A DNA stretch of 64,000 nt from Methylopila sp. 73B (lineage in GTDB: Bacteria > Pseudomonadota > Alphaproteobacteria > Rhizobiales > Methylopilaceae). The notes under the pieces are model-generated. The model saw nothing but the letters and a program-made list of their open reading frames with translations, ran no database searches and was not told where the DNA came from. The position numbers were made by a program, and so were the translations under genes. Numbering within the stretch: position 1 is the stretch's first letter; each line of letters opens with the position of its first letter. The stretch lies in contig NZ_JAFV01000001.1 of assembly GCF_000526315.1 (NCBI RefSeq), positions 3,102,501 through 3,166,500 on the forward strand, read 5' to 3'. Shown piece by piece: positions 38,329 to 48,020 of this stretch.

Positions 38329-38340
38329 CGTCCGACCCGT

Positions 38341-38360
38341 TTTGTAACCCGCTTTGTAAG
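38341..38360. repeat. TTTGTAA repeats near attR
   Basis: TTTGTAA occurs at 38341-38347 and TTTGTAAG at 38353-38360, 59-78 bases inside the attR core and just upstream of the integrase start. The same word is repeated near attL. Arm-type integrase sites would be expected at these distances. Confidence 0.5.
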
Positions 38361-38419
38361 CGAGTCTGGTCGGCTTCTGTTAGAGGATCAAGGGGCTGAA
38401 GGGCTTCTTGGCAAAAATC

Positions 38420-38494
<75 letters not shown>

Positions 38495-38593
38495 GCCGAG
38501 GGCCGGCGAAGCGGCCGGCTTTAGGCGCGCGGAACCTGCCACAAGGGTCGGACCGGCGCAAGCGCGTGGCGACGACTTAAATCGCCGCGTCGG

Positions 38594-38636
38594 AAAAAAG
38601 CCCGCGGGCCGGCCAGGAGGGGCGGCCGGCCCGCGG
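38594..38636 (-). terminator. Strong intrinsic terminator of iorAB
   Basis: A perfect 13-bp GC stem (38602-38614 with 38624-38636) and 9-nt loop are followed on the minus strand by GCTTTTTT. It begins 10 bp after the iorB stop. Confidence 0.92.
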
Positions 38637-38645
38637 AGATCGGCG

Positions 38646-40868
38646 TCAGGCGCTCTTGAACTTGCGGTCGCCGAGGGGCAGGTCGCGGACACGCTCGCCG
38701 GTGGCGGAGAAGATCGCGTTGGCGAGCGCCGGCGCGAGCGGCGGCACGCCGGGCTCGCCGACGCCCGACGGCTTCTGCTCGGACTTGACCGTGTAGACCT
38801 CGACCTTCGGCATGTCCTCGATCCGGAGCGGCTCGTAGGTGTCGAAGTTTGCCTGCTCGACCTCGCCGTTCTTCAGCGTGATGGCGTTGCGCAGCGCCGC
38901 GCCGAGGCCGAAGCCCACGCCGCCCTCGATCTGCGCCCGCACCACGTCGGGATTGATCACCACGCCGCAGTCCACGGCCGCCACCACGCGGTCGACCTTG
39001 ATCGAGCCGTCCTTCTGGATCGAGACGTCCACCACCTGGGCGACCATGGTGTTGAAGCTCTCGTGCACCGAAACGCCGCGGCCCTTGCCCTTCTCGAGCT
39101 TGGCGCCCCAGCCGGACTTCTCCGCCGCAAGCTTCAGCGCCGCGGTGTGGCGCGGCTTGTCCTTGAGCAGCGCGAGCCGGTACTCGACGGGGTCCTTGCC
39201 GGCGGCGTACGCCAGCTCGTCGATCATGGTCTCGACCACGTGCGCGGTGTGGGTGTGGCCGACCGACCGCCACCACAGCACCGGCACGCCGACCTTCAGG
39301 GTCGTGAGCTCGACCTTCAGGTTCGGCACGGCGTAGGCGAGGTTCGACGCGCCTTCGACCGAGGTCTCGTCGACGCCGTCCTTCACCGCCATGGCCTCGA
39401 GCGCGGTGCCCGAGAAGATCGACTGGCCGGCGACGCGGTGATGCCAGGCGACCGGCATGCCGTCCGCGCCGATCGCGGCGCGCACCTTGTGGGCGTAGAA
39501 CGGCCGGTAGTAGCCGGCCTTGGTGTCGTCCTCGCGGGTCCAGACCAGCTTGATCGGAACCGCGCCGTCGATCGCCTTGGCGATCATCACGGCTTCCGTC
39601 ACGTAGTCCGCGGCCGGCACCGCGCGGCGGCCGAAGCTGCCGCCGGCCCACACCGTCTCGATCGTCACCTGTTCCGGCTTAAGGCCGGTGAGAGCGGCCA
39701 CCGTCGGCTGGTCGATCGCCTGGAACTGCGCGGCGTAGATCAGATGCGCGCGGTCCTTCTTGAGATTGACGACGCAGTTCAGCGGCTCCATCGGCGCGTG
39801 CGCCAGATAGGGGAAGGCGTAGTCCGCCTCGATCACCTTGGCCGCGCCCTTCAGCGCGCCCTCCGCGTCCCCGGTGTTGGTCGCGGTCGCGACGCCGGGC
39901 TTCGCCACCGCGTCCTTGGCCATCGCCAGCAGCTCGTCGGAGCCGCGGTTCTCGGCGGCCGAGAAGTCCCACTCGACCTTCAGCGCGTCGCGGCCCTTGA
40001 AGGCCGCCCAGGTGGACTTCGCCAGCACCACGACGCCCGAGGGGATCTGCACGACCCGCTCGACGCCCTTGACCTTCTTTGCCTCGGCGTCGTCGAAGCT
40101 CTTCACCTTGCCCCCGAAGCGGGGGGGATGGGCGACGGCGGCCGCCAGCATGCCGGGCAGCTTGACGTCCTGGGTGTAGATCGCCGTGCCGTCGGTCTTC
40201 GGGTCGTTGTCGATCCGGTGGAGGCCCTCCTTGCCGATCAGCTTGAACTTCGAGGCGTCCTTGTAGGGCGTCTCCTGCGCCATGCCGGTCGGGGCCGGGA
40301 TCTTGGAGGCGGCCTCGGCGAACTCGCCGTAGGTCCCGCGCTTGCCGGAGGGGTGGGTGAGCACGCCCTTGTCGACGCTGATCTCGCCCTGCGCCACCTG
40401 CCACTTGTCGGCGGCGGCCTTCACCAGCACAGCGCGCGCGGTCGCGCCCGCGGTGCGGTACTGCTCCCAGGAGTTCGCCATGGCGGTGGAGCCGCCGGTG
40501 CCCTGCGCCTTGAAGGCGAGGTTGGCGTAGAGGTTGCCGTCGGCCGGCGCGAACTCGGTGCGCATCTGGCTCCAGTCGGCGTCCATCTCCTCGGCGATGA
40601 GGGTGGCGAGGCCCGTGGTCGGCCCCTGCCCCATGTCGAGGTGCTTGACGACGACGGTGATCGCGCCGTCCGGCGCGACCTTCACGAAGGGGTTGAACTG
40701 CACGACGCCGCCCGCGGCGCCCTGGGCCGCGGCGGGATCGACCTTGAGGCCGACCATCAGGCCGAGGCCGGCGCCGCCGGCGACGGCGAGGAAGCCGCGG
40801 CGGCTGAGGTCGAGCGGCTTCGCGGCGGGGATCTTGGTGTGAGCGGTCGTTTCGCTGTGCGGAATCAT
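38646..40868 (-). CDS. iorB: Isoquinoline 1-oxidoreductase-type molybdopterin subunit
   Basis: This 740-residue protein is the large subunit of an IorAB-type xanthine dehydrogenase family enzyme. It has a twin-arginine leader ([16 protein letters not shown], about 22-38), the aldehyde oxidase/xanthine dehydrogenase Moco domains, and the late [17 protein letters not shown] motif with the likely catalytic Glu. It hydroxylates an aromatic N-heterocycle or oxidises an aldehyde with water as oxygen source; the true substrate is not shown. Start at 40868 rather than 40901 is chosen for a cleaner Tat leader. It is 4 bases downstream of iorA. Confidence 0.88.
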   Translation of the reverse strand: MIPHSETTAHTKIPAAKPLDLSRRGFLAVAGGAGLGLMVGLKVDPAAAQGAAGGVVQFNPFVKVAPDGAITVVVKHLDMGQGPTTGLATLIAEEMDADWSQMRTEFAPADGNLYANLAFKAQGTGGSTAMANSWEQYRTAGATARAVLVKAAADKWQVAQGEISVDKGVLTHPSGKRGTYGEFAEAASKIPAPTGMAQETPYKDASKFKLIGKEGLHRIDNDPKTDGTAIYTQDVKLPGMLAAAVAHPPRFGGKVKSFDDAEAKKVKGVERVVQIPSGVVVLAKSTWAAFKGRDALKVEWDFSAAENRGSDELLAMAKDAVAKPGVATATNTGDAEGALKGAAKVIEADYAFPYLAHAPMEPLNCVVNLKKDRAHLIYAAQFQAIDQPTVAALTGLKPEQVTIETVWAGGSFGRRAVPAADYVTEAVMIAKAIDGAVPIKLVWTREDDTKAGYYRPFYAHKVRAAIGADGMPVAWHHRVAGQSIFSGTALEAMAVKDGVDETSVEGASNLAYAVPNLKVELTTLKVGVPVLWWRSVGHTHTAHVVETMIDELAYAAGKDPVEYRLALLKDKPRHTAALKLAAEKSGWGAKLEKGKGRGVSVHESFNTMVAQVVDVSIQKDGSIKVDRVVAAVDCGVVINPDVVRAQIEGGVGFGLGAALRNAITLKNGEVEQANFDTYEPLRIEDMPKVEVYTVKSEQKPSGVGEPGVPPLAPALANAIFSATGERVRDLPLGDRKFKSA

Positions 40869-40872
40869 GGCG

Positions 40873-41343
40873 TCAGGCCTCCAACCGCTTGGCGGCGTCA
40901 TGGATCGCGGCGCGGACGCGGTGGTAGGTCGCGCAGCGGCAGACGTTGCCGCTCATGGCGGCGTCGATGTCGTCGTCCGTCGGCGTCTTGTTTTCGGTGA
41001 GGAGCGCCGCGGCCGACATCATCTGGCCGGACTGGCAGTAGCCGCACTGGACCACGTCGAGCGCGCGCCAGGCGGCCTGCACGGCCTTGCCTTCCTTCGA
41101 GGCGTCGGCCCCGACGAGGCCCTCGATGGTGACGATCTTGGCGTCGCCGACGTCGCCCGCCATGGTCTGGCAGGAGCGGACGGCCTGGCCGTCCATGTGC
41201 ACGGTGCAGGCGCCGCAGAGCGCTTGGCCGCAGCCGAACTTGGTGCCGGTCAACCCGATGTCGTCGCGGATGACCCAGAGCAGCGGGGTGTCGGCGTCGA
41301 CGTCGACGGACCGCGCCTCGCCGTTGATGTTGAGCTTGATCAT
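40873..41343 (-). CDS. iorA: (2Fe-2S)-binding small subunit of the IorAB-type enzyme
   Basis: This 156-residue protein carries two 2Fe-2S clusters: Cys38, 43, 46 and 58 of the plant-ferredoxin fold and Cys100, 103, 135 and 137 of the helical domain. It passes electrons from the Moco subunit to an acceptor, probably a cytochrome; no FAD subunit is encoded. The frame is open far upstream over panE; the ATG at 41343 begins the family sequence. It lacks its own signal and would be co-exported with IorB. Confidence 0.93.
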   Translation of the reverse strand: MIKLNINGEARSVDVDADTPLLWVIRDDIGLTGTKFGCGQALCGACTVHMDGQAVRSCQTMAGDVGDAKIVTIEGLVGADASKEGKAVQAAWRALDVVQCGYCQSGQMMSAAALLTENKTPTDDDIDAAMSGNVCRCATYHRVRAAIHDAAKRLEA

Positions 41344-41459
41344 GTTGGACCTCGTCTGGCGGGCCCATCGGCCCGCGGGCATCGCCGCGCCCTCTCCGGG
41401 GCGCCGCGTCGAAGTGAGCGGATGGTACGCTTCTGATTTGAGAGGTTCCAGACTGCCCG

Positions 41460-41489
41460 CTTGCACGATCCTCCGAGTGTCTTGCACGA
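41460..41489. promoter_or_regulatory. CTTGCACGA direct repeats upstream of iorAB
   Basis: CTTGCACGA occurs at 41460-41468 and 41481-41489, 21 bp apart or two helical turns, in the 288-bp gap between iorA and the ketopantoate-reductase-like gene. It may be an activator site for one of the divergent genes. No promoter is evident to me in the rest of the gap. Confidence 0.35.
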
Positions 41490-41631
41490 AAGGCGTAAGG
41501 GCTTTTGCCGAGGCCAAACCCATCACGGCCATGAATGGCCGGGCGCACGATCCTTGGCTTTTCGCGCGGCGCGCGTTGCGGCCTAATGCGGCCCGCCCGC
41601 CGGACGAGGCCGGCGACCAGGGGTGTTCGGC

Positions 41632-42555
41632 ATGCGCATTCTGATTCTCGGGGCCGGCGGCATAGGCGGCTATTTCGGCGCGCGGCTCGCGGCGGCCGGC
41701 GTCGACGTGACCTTTCTGGTGCGTCCCGCCCGCGCCGAGCGGCTGGCGCGCGACGGCCTCGTGGTGACGAGCACCTACGGCGACGTGACCCAGCGCGTCG
41801 TCGCCGTCACCGCGGCCGTCGAGCCGTTCGACGCCGTGCTGCTCTCCTGCAAGGCCTACGATCTCGACAGCGCGATCGAGGCGATCACGCCGGCCGTCGG
41901 GCCCGACACGCTGGTGCTTCCGCTGCTGAACGGGGTCCGCCACCTCGACGCGCTCGACGCGGCGTTCGGCAAGGAGCGCGTGCTGGGCGGCGTGGCGCTG
42001 ATCGGCGTCACCATGACCGCCGACGGCGCGATCAAGCACCTCAACAAGCTGCAGGGCTTCGTGCTGGGCGCCCGGCTCCCCGAGCAGCAGGCGCGCGCCG
42101 CGGCGCTGCACGCGGAGCTCGAAAAGGGCGGCTTCGCGCCCGAACTGAGCACGGACGTCATGCAGCAGATGTGGGAGAAGTTCACGATGCTCGCGACCTT
42201 CGCCGGCGTCACCTGCCTGATGCGGGCGCCCGTCGGCGCGATCATGCAGGCCGACGACGGCGAGGCGCTCGTCCGGGCGCTGTTCGGCGAGTGCGCGAAC
42301 GTCTCGACGGCGAATGGCCACGCCCCGCGCGAGGCGTTCGTGGCCCAGAGCCTCGGCATGCTGACCGCGCCGGGCTCGCCCGCGACCGCCTCGATGCTGC
42401 GCGACGTCGAGAGCGGCGGCCGCACGGAGCATGACCACATCCTCGGCGACCTGCGCGACCGGGGCCGGGCGGCGGGCGTCGCCGTGCCCACGCTCGCGAT
42501 CGCCTACGCCCACCTGCAGGCCTACGCCGCGCGGAAGGCGATGGAGTCCGCCTGA
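41632..42555 (+). CDS. Ketopantoate reductase family protein
   Basis: This 307-residue NADP-dependent reductase has the Rossmann start [20 protein letters not shown] and the ApbA/PanE C-terminal helical domain, with the catalytic Lys in [15 protein letters not shown]. The family reduces 2-dehydropantoate to pantoate in coenzyme A synthesis, but many paralogues act on other 2-keto acids. With no pantothenate genes nearby, a panE symbol is not safe. ATG 41632 follows AGGGG. It converges on dapF with 3 bp between stops. Confidence 0.85.
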   Translation: MRILILGAGGIGGYFGARLAAAGVDVTFLVRPARAERLARDGLVVTSTYGDVTQRVVAVTAAVEPFDAVLLSCKAYDLDSAIEAITPAVGPDTLVLPLLNGVRHLDALDAAFGKERVLGGVALIGVTMTADGAIKHLNKLQGFVLGARLPEQQARAAALHAELEKGGFAPELSTDVMQQMWEKFTMLATFAGVTCLMRAPVGAIMQADDGEALVRALFGECANVSTANGHAPREAFVAQSLGMLTAPGSPATASMLRDVESGGRTEHDHILGDLRDRGRAAGVAVPTLAIAYAHLQAYAARKAMESA

Positions 42556-42558
42556 TCC

Positions 42559-43452
42559 TTAGGCCGAGACCGCGTCCAGCAGTTCGGCCGTGATCCGGCC
42601 CTCGTGCTCGAGGGTCGCGGGGCCGGACATCAGGATGTGGTCGTCGCCCTCGCGCCAGACGATGCGCAGCGGGCCTCCGGGCAGCGTCACGACGACGTCC
42701 CGGCCGGTGCGGCGGGTGCGCGCGGCCGAGACGGCGGCGGCGCAGGCCGCGGTGCCGCAGGCGAGCGTGAGCCCCGCGCCGCGCTCCCAGACCTTGAGCG
42801 TGATCGCGCTCTTTGAGGTCACCTTGGCGAGCGAGATGTTGGCGCGCTCGGGGAACAGCGGGTGGTTTTCGAGCAGCGGGCCGGACCGGCGCAGATCGAC
42901 CACGGAGAGGTCCTCGACCCAAAAGATCGCGTGCGGGTTGCCGACGTTCGCGACGGAGGGCGAATGCAGCAGCGGGGCGTCGATCGGTCCGAGCTGAAGC
43001 TCGATCGCCCGGGTGTCGGCGAACTCTTCGGCCAGCGGGATGTCGGCCCAGCCGAAGCGCGGCGCGCCCATGTCGACGGTGACCTGGTCCGGCTCCGCGC
43101 CGGCCGAGCACAGCAGCAGGCCGGCGTCGGTTTCGAGCACGAGGTCGCGGACGCCCGCGTCGCGCATGAGCAGCCAGGCCACGCAGCGCGTGCCGTTGCC
43201 GCAGGCCGAAACCTCCGAGCCGTCCGCGTTGTAGATGCGCATGAAGGCGGCGACGCCGTCCAGGCCGGGATGGAGCGCCATGAGCTGGTCGAACCGGGTC
43301 TCGGGGCGCTGCGCGAGCGCCCGCGCGACGGCGGCCGTGACGGAGCCGCCGTCGCGCAGGTCGACCACCAGGATCTCGTTGCCGAGACCGTTCATCTTCG
43401 CGAACGGGCGACCGATCAGCGTGCTTGCAGTGGTGGCGTCCGGCATGGTCAT
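42559..43452 (-). CDS. dapF: Diaminopimelate epimerase
   Basis: This 297-residue enzyme interconverts LL- and meso-diaminopimelate for peptidoglycan and lysine. The two catalytic cysteines are Cys84 (SACGNGTR) and Cys232 (LACGTAAC). The start at ATG 43452 is chosen for its upstream AGGAGG site; an alternative ATG lies two codons later. It works downstream of aspartate kinase, whose gene is elsewhere in this window. Confidence 0.95.
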   Translation of the reverse strand: MTMPDATTASTLIGRPFAKMNGLGNEILVVDLRDGGSVTAAVARALAQRPETRFDQLMALHPGLDGVAAFMRIYNADGSEVSACGNGTRCVAWLLMRDAGVRDLVLETDAGLLLCSAGAEPDQVTVDMGAPRFGWADIPLAEEFADTRAIELQLGPIDAPLLHSPSVANVGNPHAIFWVEDLSVVDLRRSGPLLENHPLFPERANISLAKVTSKSAITLKVWERGAGLTLACGTAACAAAVSAARTRRTGRDVVVTLPGGPLRIVWREGDDHILMSGPATLEHEGRITAELLDAVSA

Positions 43453-43530
43453 GGCGCGCAGAACCTCCTCGACGGCGGAGACCATCGGGCGCGCACTATA
43501 TGGCCTGCGATGCGCCGGGGCGCGAGAGGG

Positions 43531-43698
43531 CTATTCCACGACAGCGACCGTCGCCTGCGCGAGCGCTGCGGACGTCGAGCCTGCGAACACGTCCGCGCCG
43601 CAACTGACGCCAAGCGCCAGCAGCGCGATCGCGCCTATGCGGGACGGCCAGCACGTGAAAACACGGCGGACGGGATTTCGGGTCGTAATGGCGGTCAT
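43531..43698 (-). CDS. Possible 55-residue exported peptide
   Basis: A short frame with a GGAG ribosome site 6 bases before its ATG encodes a basic start, a hydrophobic core (IGAIALLALGVSCGADVFA) and a short polar end. This is the layout of a signal peptide or small membrane protein. No family is recognised; it could be chance. Confidence 0.4.
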   Translation of the reverse strand: MTAITTRNPVRRVFTCWPSRIGAIALLALGVSCGADVFAGSTSAALAQATVAVVE

Positions 43699-44144
43699 CA
43701 GTCACTCCGACGGGCTTTAAGCCGTGCGTCGCAGGTTGAGCGCTGAGACCTGCGTCGCCTCGGATCGATGAATTCAGGACGCCCGGCCACACATTGGCCA
43801 TGGGGCGCGGTCTGAATGCGGTGCGCTACAAATCGGGAAATACTCCCAACGCGCGCCAAACGCCAGACGTCGACCTGCCGCGCGACGCTCCGCCGCGGTC
43901 GCAGACGGTCGCGCCCCTCGCAACCCCTCGAAGGTTGACGCGCCGCCGCCCGAACCGTATGGAACCGCCACGTCTTGACCGAGAGACGTCCCGCAAGGCC
44001 CCTCGTCCCATGAGTTCCGGGGGTCAACGTCCGCCAGCGCGATGCGCCCGCGGGCGCGCTTTGCGTTGGACGGGGTGATGTCAAAACGTCAACGACGTCG
44101 CCGGATGGTCAATCAATTTTGATTGACGCGCCACAGAGAGCTTG
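43699..44144. other. 446-bp intergenic region before ffh
   Basis: Reading frames here have the low-complexity Arg/Pro composition of non-coding GC-rich DNA, and I support none. The only notable structure is a palindrome at 44108-44127 near the ffh start. Confidence 0.5.
44108..44127. promoter_or_regulatory. Palindrome GTCAATCAA-TT-TTGATTGAC upstream of ffh
   Basis: A perfect palindrome with 9-bp arms ends 17 bp before the ffh ATG. It is AT-rich within a GC-rich region. At this position it would also form a hairpin over or next to the ribosome site, so it may act at the DNA or RNA level. Confidence 0.5.
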
Positions 44145-45698
44145 ATGTTCGACACGCTGACCGACCGCCTGAGCGGCATTCTCGACCGCCTGACCCGACG
44201 CGGCGCCTTGACCGAGGCGGACGTGGCCGAGGCCATGCGCGAGGTGCGCCGGGCGCTGCTCGAGGCCGACGTCGCGCTCGAGGTCGTCCGCTCCTTCGTG
44301 GATCGGGTGAAGGAGCGCGCGGTCGGCGTCGACGTCGTCAAGTCGGTCACGCCCGGCCAGATGGTCGTCAAGATCGTCCATGACGAGCTGGTCGCGATGC
44401 TCGGCTCGGACGCGCAGGGCATCAGCCTCGCGGCCGCGGCCCCCGTGCCGATCCTGATGGTCGGCCTGCAGGGCTCGGGCAAGACCACCTCGACCGCCAA
44501 GATCGCCCGCCGGCTCACCCAGCGCGACAAGCGCAAGGTGCTGATGGCCTCGCTCGACACGCGCCGCCCGGCCGCGATGGAGCAGCTCGCGACGCTGGGC
44601 AAGCAGACCGAGGTCGCGACGCTCCCGATCGTCGCCGGCCAGACCGCGGTGCAGATCGCCCGGCGCGCGATGGAGGCTGGCCGTCTCGGCGGCTACGACG
44701 TGGTGCTGCTCGACACCGCCGGCCGCACCACCCTCGACGAGGCCCTGATGGCCGAGGTCGTCGAGGTCAAGACGATCACCAACCCGCACGAGGTCCTGCT
44801 CGTCGTCGACGCCCTTACCGGCCAGGACGCGGTGACGACGGCGCGCGCCTTCGACCAGGCGGTCGGCGTCACCGGCATCGTGCTGACCCGCGTCGACGGC
44901 GACGGCCGCGGCGGCGCGGCGCTCTCCATGCGCGCGGTCACCGGCAAGCCGATCAAGCTCGTCGGCACAGGCGAGCGCTTCGACGCGGTGGATGAGTTCC
45001 ACCCCGAGCGCATCGCCAACCGCATCCTCGGCATGGGCGACGTGGTCGCGCTCGTCGAGAAGGCTGCGGCCGAGATCGACGCCGAGAAGGCGGCGAAGAC
45101 CGCCGAGCGGATGCGCAAGGGTCAGTTCGACCTGAACGACCTGAAGGACCAGCTGCAGCAGATGCAGCGCATGGGCGGCATGTCCGGCGTGATGTCGCTG
45201 CTGCCGGGCGTCGCCAATCTGAAGAAGCAGATGGCCGGCGCGAACCTCGACGAGGGCATGTTCAAGCGCCAGGCCGCGATCATCGACTCGATGACCAAGG
45301 CCGAGCGCGCCAACCCCGACCTGCTGAAGGCCTCGCGCAAGAAGCGCGTCGCGGCGGGGTCGGGCACGAAGGTCGAGGAGATCAATAAGCTCCTGAAAAT
45401 GCACCGCCAGATGGCGGACATGATGAAGATGATGGGCAAGGCCGGGAAGTCGGGCCGCGGGCCCCTCGCCGGCCTCGGCGCGGCGCTCGGCTTCGGCGGC
45501 GGCGGCGCGCCCGCCATCCCGCCCGAGGCGCTCGATGACCTCAAGAAGGGCAAGATGCCCGAGGGCCTGCCCCCGGGCTTCCCCGGCGGCGGCTTTCCCG
45601 GCGGCGCCGGCGGCCTCCCCCCCGGTTTCCCAGGTCTCGGCGGCGGCCCGAAGCTGCCGGGCCTGGGCGGCTTCCCCGGCCTGGGGAAGAAGAAGTGA
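44145..45698 (+). CDS. ffh: Signal recognition particle protein Ffh
   Basis: This 517-residue GTPase binds 4.5S RNA and signal sequences and targets proteins to FtsY at the membrane. It has an N domain, a G domain with GLQGSGKTT near 107-115 and DTAGR near 190, and a Met-rich M domain. The C-terminal 60 residues are a Gly/Pro-rich extension longer than usual. The ATG at 44145 is preferred to the TTG one codon before. The RNA partner gene lies 5 kb away on the other strand. Confidence 0.97.
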   Translation: MFDTLTDRLSGILDRLTRRGALTEADVAEAMREVRRALLEADVALEVVRSFVDRVKERAVGVDVVKSVTPGQMVVKIVHDELVAMLGSDAQGISLAAAAPVPILMVGLQGSGKTTSTAKIARRLTQRDKRKVLMASLDTRRPAAMEQLATLGKQTEVATLPIVAGQTAVQIARRAMEAGRLGGYDVVLLDTAGRTTLDEALMAEVVEVKTITNPHEVLLVVDALTGQDAVTTARAFDQAVGVTGIVLTRVDGDGRGGAALSMRAVTGKPIKLVGTGERFDAVDEFHPERIANRILGMGDVVALVEKAAAEIDAEKAAKTAERMRKGQFDLNDLKDQLQQMQRMGGMSGVMSLLPGVANLKKQMAGANLDEGMFKRQAAIIDSMTKAERANPDLLKASRKKRVAAGSGTKVEEINKLLKMHRQMADMMKMMGKAGKSGRGPLAGLGAALGFGGGGAPAIPPEALDDLKKGKMPEGLPPGFPGGGFPGGAGGLPPGFPGLGGGPKLPGLGGFPGLGKKK

Positions 45699-45705
45699 AT
45701 TCAGG

Positions 45706-45815
45706 CGTCATCCCGGCCGAAGCGGCGACGCCGCGCAGAGCCGGGATCGTCAGCCGGATGGAACGCAGACCCTGAGAACGATCCCGGCTCGGCCTGACGG
45801 CCGTCCGAGATGACG
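45706..45815. repeat. RIME-like intergenic palindromic repeat, copy 1
   Basis: A roughly 110-bp unit with inverted ends (CGTCATCCCGGCCGA and its near complement) and an inner inverted pair AGCCGGGATCGT/ACGATCCCGGCT lies between ffh and rpsP. A related unit occurs at 47565-47678. It has the look of rhizobial intergenic mosaic elements and forms a large hairpin in RNA. Confidence 0.8.
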
Positions 45816-45839
45816 AACCGACTGGAAGGAAAACAGACA

Positions 45840-46190
45840 ATGGCCCTCAAGATCCGTCTCGCTCGTGGCGGCGCCAAGAAGCGTCCGTTCTATCGCATCG
45901 TGATCGCCGACTCGCGCTACCCGCGCGACGGCCGCTTCATCGAGCGCGTCGGCACCTACAACCCGCTGCTGGCCAAGGACGCCGAGCGGGTCGTGCTCGA
46001 CGCCGAGAAGGTGAAGGAGTGGCTGGCCAAGGGCGCGACCCCGACCGACCGCGTGCACCGCTTCCTCGACCAGGCCGGCCTGCTGAAGCGCGACGCGCGC
46101 AGCAACCTGACCAAGGGCGTCCCGGGCAAGAAGGCCCAGGAGCGCGCCGAGGCCGCCGCCGCCAAGTCAGGCGCCGAAGCCGCCGAGTAA
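45840..46190 (+). CDS. rpsP: 30S ribosomal protein S16
   Basis: This 116-residue protein has the S16 start [21 protein letters not shown] and core [15 protein letters not shown], with the Ala/Glu-rich C-terminal extension of alphaproteobacterial S16. AAGGAAA precedes the ATG. It follows ffh across a palindromic repeat and precedes rimM. Confidence 0.97.
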   Translation: MALKIRLARGGAKKRPFYRIVIADSRYPRDGRFIERVGTYNPLLAKDAERVVLDAEKVKEWLAKGATPTDRVHRFLDQAGLLKRDARSNLTKGVPGKKAQERAEAAAAKSGAEAAE

Positions 46191-46324
46191 TTTCGGCGGT
46201 TCGAGCGGCGGCGTCCCGAACGACGCCGCTCGAACCGGCTCCGCAATGAGCGAGCGCGTCCCGCGCGCTCGCCGTCGTCCTCCGCGCGCGCTCGCCGCCT
46301 CGGCGGGACGCACAAGGTGATCCC

Positions 46325-46864
46325 ATGCCCCCGTCCCGCCTCGTCCAGATCGGCGTGATCGGCGCCGCCCACGGCGTCCGGGGAGAGGTGCGCGTCAAGG
46401 CCTTCACCGCGGAGCTGACCGCGCTCAAGCGCTACAAGCCCGTCACCGACGAGGCCGGGACCCGCGTGTTCGCGGTCTCGACCCTGCGGCCGCTGAAGGA
46501 CGACATGCTGGTCGTCCGCTTCAAGGGAATCGACAGCCGCGAGCAGGCCGAAGCTCTGAACGGCGTCGGTCTCTACATCTCGCGCGACGAGTTGCCTCCT
46601 GCCGAGGAGGACGAGTTCTACTGGGCCGACCTGATCGGCCTGAAGATGGAGCGCGCGGACGGCGCTCCGATCGGCGAGGTGATCGCCGTGACCAACTTCG
46701 GAGCCGACGACCTGCTGGAGGTCCGTCTCGAGGGCCAGAAGCGCACGGTCTACGTGCCTTTCACGAAGGCGGTCGTCCCCGTGGTGGACGTCGCCGGCGG
46801 CCGCCTGGTCGCCGATCCGCCGGACGGTCTGCTGGACGAACCGACGGACGGCGAGCAGGCCTGA
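46325..46864 (+). CDS. rimM: Ribosome maturation factor RimM
   Basis: This 179-residue protein binds S19 and helps mature the 30S head. It has the N-terminal VQIGVIGAAHGVRGEVRVKAF and the PRC-barrel part with EDEFYWADLIGLKM. In related genomes trmD and rplS follow, but here recR converges 63 bp after the stop. Confidence 0.95.
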   Translation: MPPSRLVQIGVIGAAHGVRGEVRVKAFTAELTALKRYKPVTDEAGTRVFAVSTLRPLKDDMLVVRFKGIDSREQAEALNGVGLYISRDELPPAEEDEFYWADLIGLKMERADGAPIGEVIAVTNFGADDLLEVRLEGQKRTVYVPFTKAVVPVVDVAGGRLVADPPDGLLDEPTDGEQA

Positions 46865-46927
46865 GCGGACGATAGCCCTTGCACGCACGTCCCACAAACT
46901 GCGAGTCTCGAGCCGACCTGACGCCGT

Positions 46928-47533
46928 TCAGAACGTCGTGCGGCTGCGGATCGCGGCGGCTAGCGTGCCGTCGTCGAGATAGTCGAGCTCGCCGCCCACC
47001 GGCACGCCGTGGGCGAGGCGCGTCACCCGCACGCCGGTCTCGGACAGGGCGTCGGTGACATAGTGCGCCGTGGTCTGGCCCTCGACAGTGGCGTTCACCG
47101 CGAGGATCACCTCCGTCACCTTCTCCGCCATGGCCCGCTCGACGAGCGTTCCGATGTTGAGGTCCTCGGGCCCCCGCCCGTCGAGCGGCGACAGCGTGCC
47201 GCCGAGCACGTGGTAGCGCGACGACACCGCGCCCGAACGCTCCAGCGCCCAGAGATCGGACACGTCCTCGACGACCACGATCACCGTGCTGTCGCGCTTC
47301 GCGTCGCGGCAGATGGCGCATGGATCCTGGGTGTCGACGTTGGCGCAGACGGAGCAGGTCGCGACCCGCTGGCAGGCCACCCGCATCGCGTCCGACAGCG
47401 GCTCCAGCAACTTGTCCTTGCGCGTCAGCAGATGCAGCGCCGCCCGCCGCGCCGAGCGGGGGCCAAGCCCCGGCAGCTTCGCCAGCAGCTGGATCAGGCG
47501 TTCGATCTCGGGGCCGGCGGCGGAGCGGGACAT
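46928..47533 (-). CDS. recR: Recombination protein RecR
   Basis: This 201-residue protein has the helix-hairpin-helix start ([24 protein letters not shown]), the four-Cys zinc finger ([22 protein letters not shown]) and a Toprim domain. It loads RecA in the RecFOR gap-repair pathway. It is the third gene of dnaX-ybaB-recR, separated from ybaB by a palindromic repeat. Confidence 0.96.
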   Translation of the reverse strand: MSRSAAGPEIERLIQLLAKLPGLGPRSARRAALHLLTRKDKLLEPLSDAMRVACQRVATCSVCANVDTQDPCAICRDAKRDSTVIVVVEDVSDLWALERSGAVSSRYHVLGGTLSPLDGRGPEDLNIGTLVERAMAEKVTEVILAVNATVEGQTTAHYVTDALSETGVRVTRLAHGVPVGGELDYLDDGTLAAAIRSRTTF

Positions 47534-47564
47534 AAAGGCGCTTTCGGAAGCGATGGCCGCCGCG

Positions 47565-47678
47565 CGTCATCCCGGCCGGAGCGCAGCGGAGAGCCGGGAT
47601 CGTCGTTCGCCGAGGTCCCGCCTTACAGGCTCGCCTCCGCACGGTCCCGGCTCGGCCTTCGGCCGTCCGGGACGACGA
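47565..47678. repeat. RIME-like intergenic palindromic repeat, copy 2
   Basis: About 114 bp with the same inverted ends (CGTCATCCCGGCCGG) and inner AGCCGGGATCGT segment as the unit at 45706-45815. It lies between ybaB and recR and may separate or stabilise the two parts of the transcript. Confidence 0.78.
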
Positions 47679-47684
47679 CGCAGC

Positions 47685-48005
47685 TCAGAACAGCTTCATG
47701 CCCGGAGGGATCGGCAGGCCCGCGGTGAGGCCGGACATCTTCTCCTGCATCGCGGCTTCCGCCTTCGACTTGGCGTCCGCATGCGCGGCGACGATCAGGT
47801 CCTCGAGGATCTCGACGTCCTCGGGCTTCAGCAGCGAGGGGTCGATCTTCAGGCCGCGCAGGTCGCCCTTCGCCGTCAGGGTGAGCTGGACAAGGCCGCC
47901 GCCGGCCGCGCCCTGCACCGTCACCTGTTCGAGCTCGGCCTGGGCGTCCTGCATCTTCTGCTGGAGCTCCTTGGCCTTGGCCATCATGCCCATGATGTCG
48001 CGCAA
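47685..48005 (-). CDS. YbaB/EbfC family nucleoid-associated protein
   Basis: This 106-residue protein fits the YbaB family ([46 protein letters not shown]). It binds DNA as a dimer. The TTG at 48005 is chosen because it gives the family start and has a GGGAG site; an ATG lies four codons later. It sits between dnaX and recR as in most bacteria. Confidence 0.93.
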   Translation of the reverse strand: MRDIMGMMAKAKELQQKMQDAQAELEQVTVQGAAGGGLVQLTLTAKGDLRGLKIDPSLLKPEDVEILEDLIVAAHADAKSKAEAAMQEKMSGLTAGLPIPPGMKLF

Positions 48006-48020
48006 CGGCTCGTCTCCCGC

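Noticed and set aside
43794-44078. Plus-strand frame of 94 codons between dapF and ffh
   Set aside because: Composition is Arg/Pro-rich as expected for random GC-rich DNA, with no ribosome site and no homology that I recognise.
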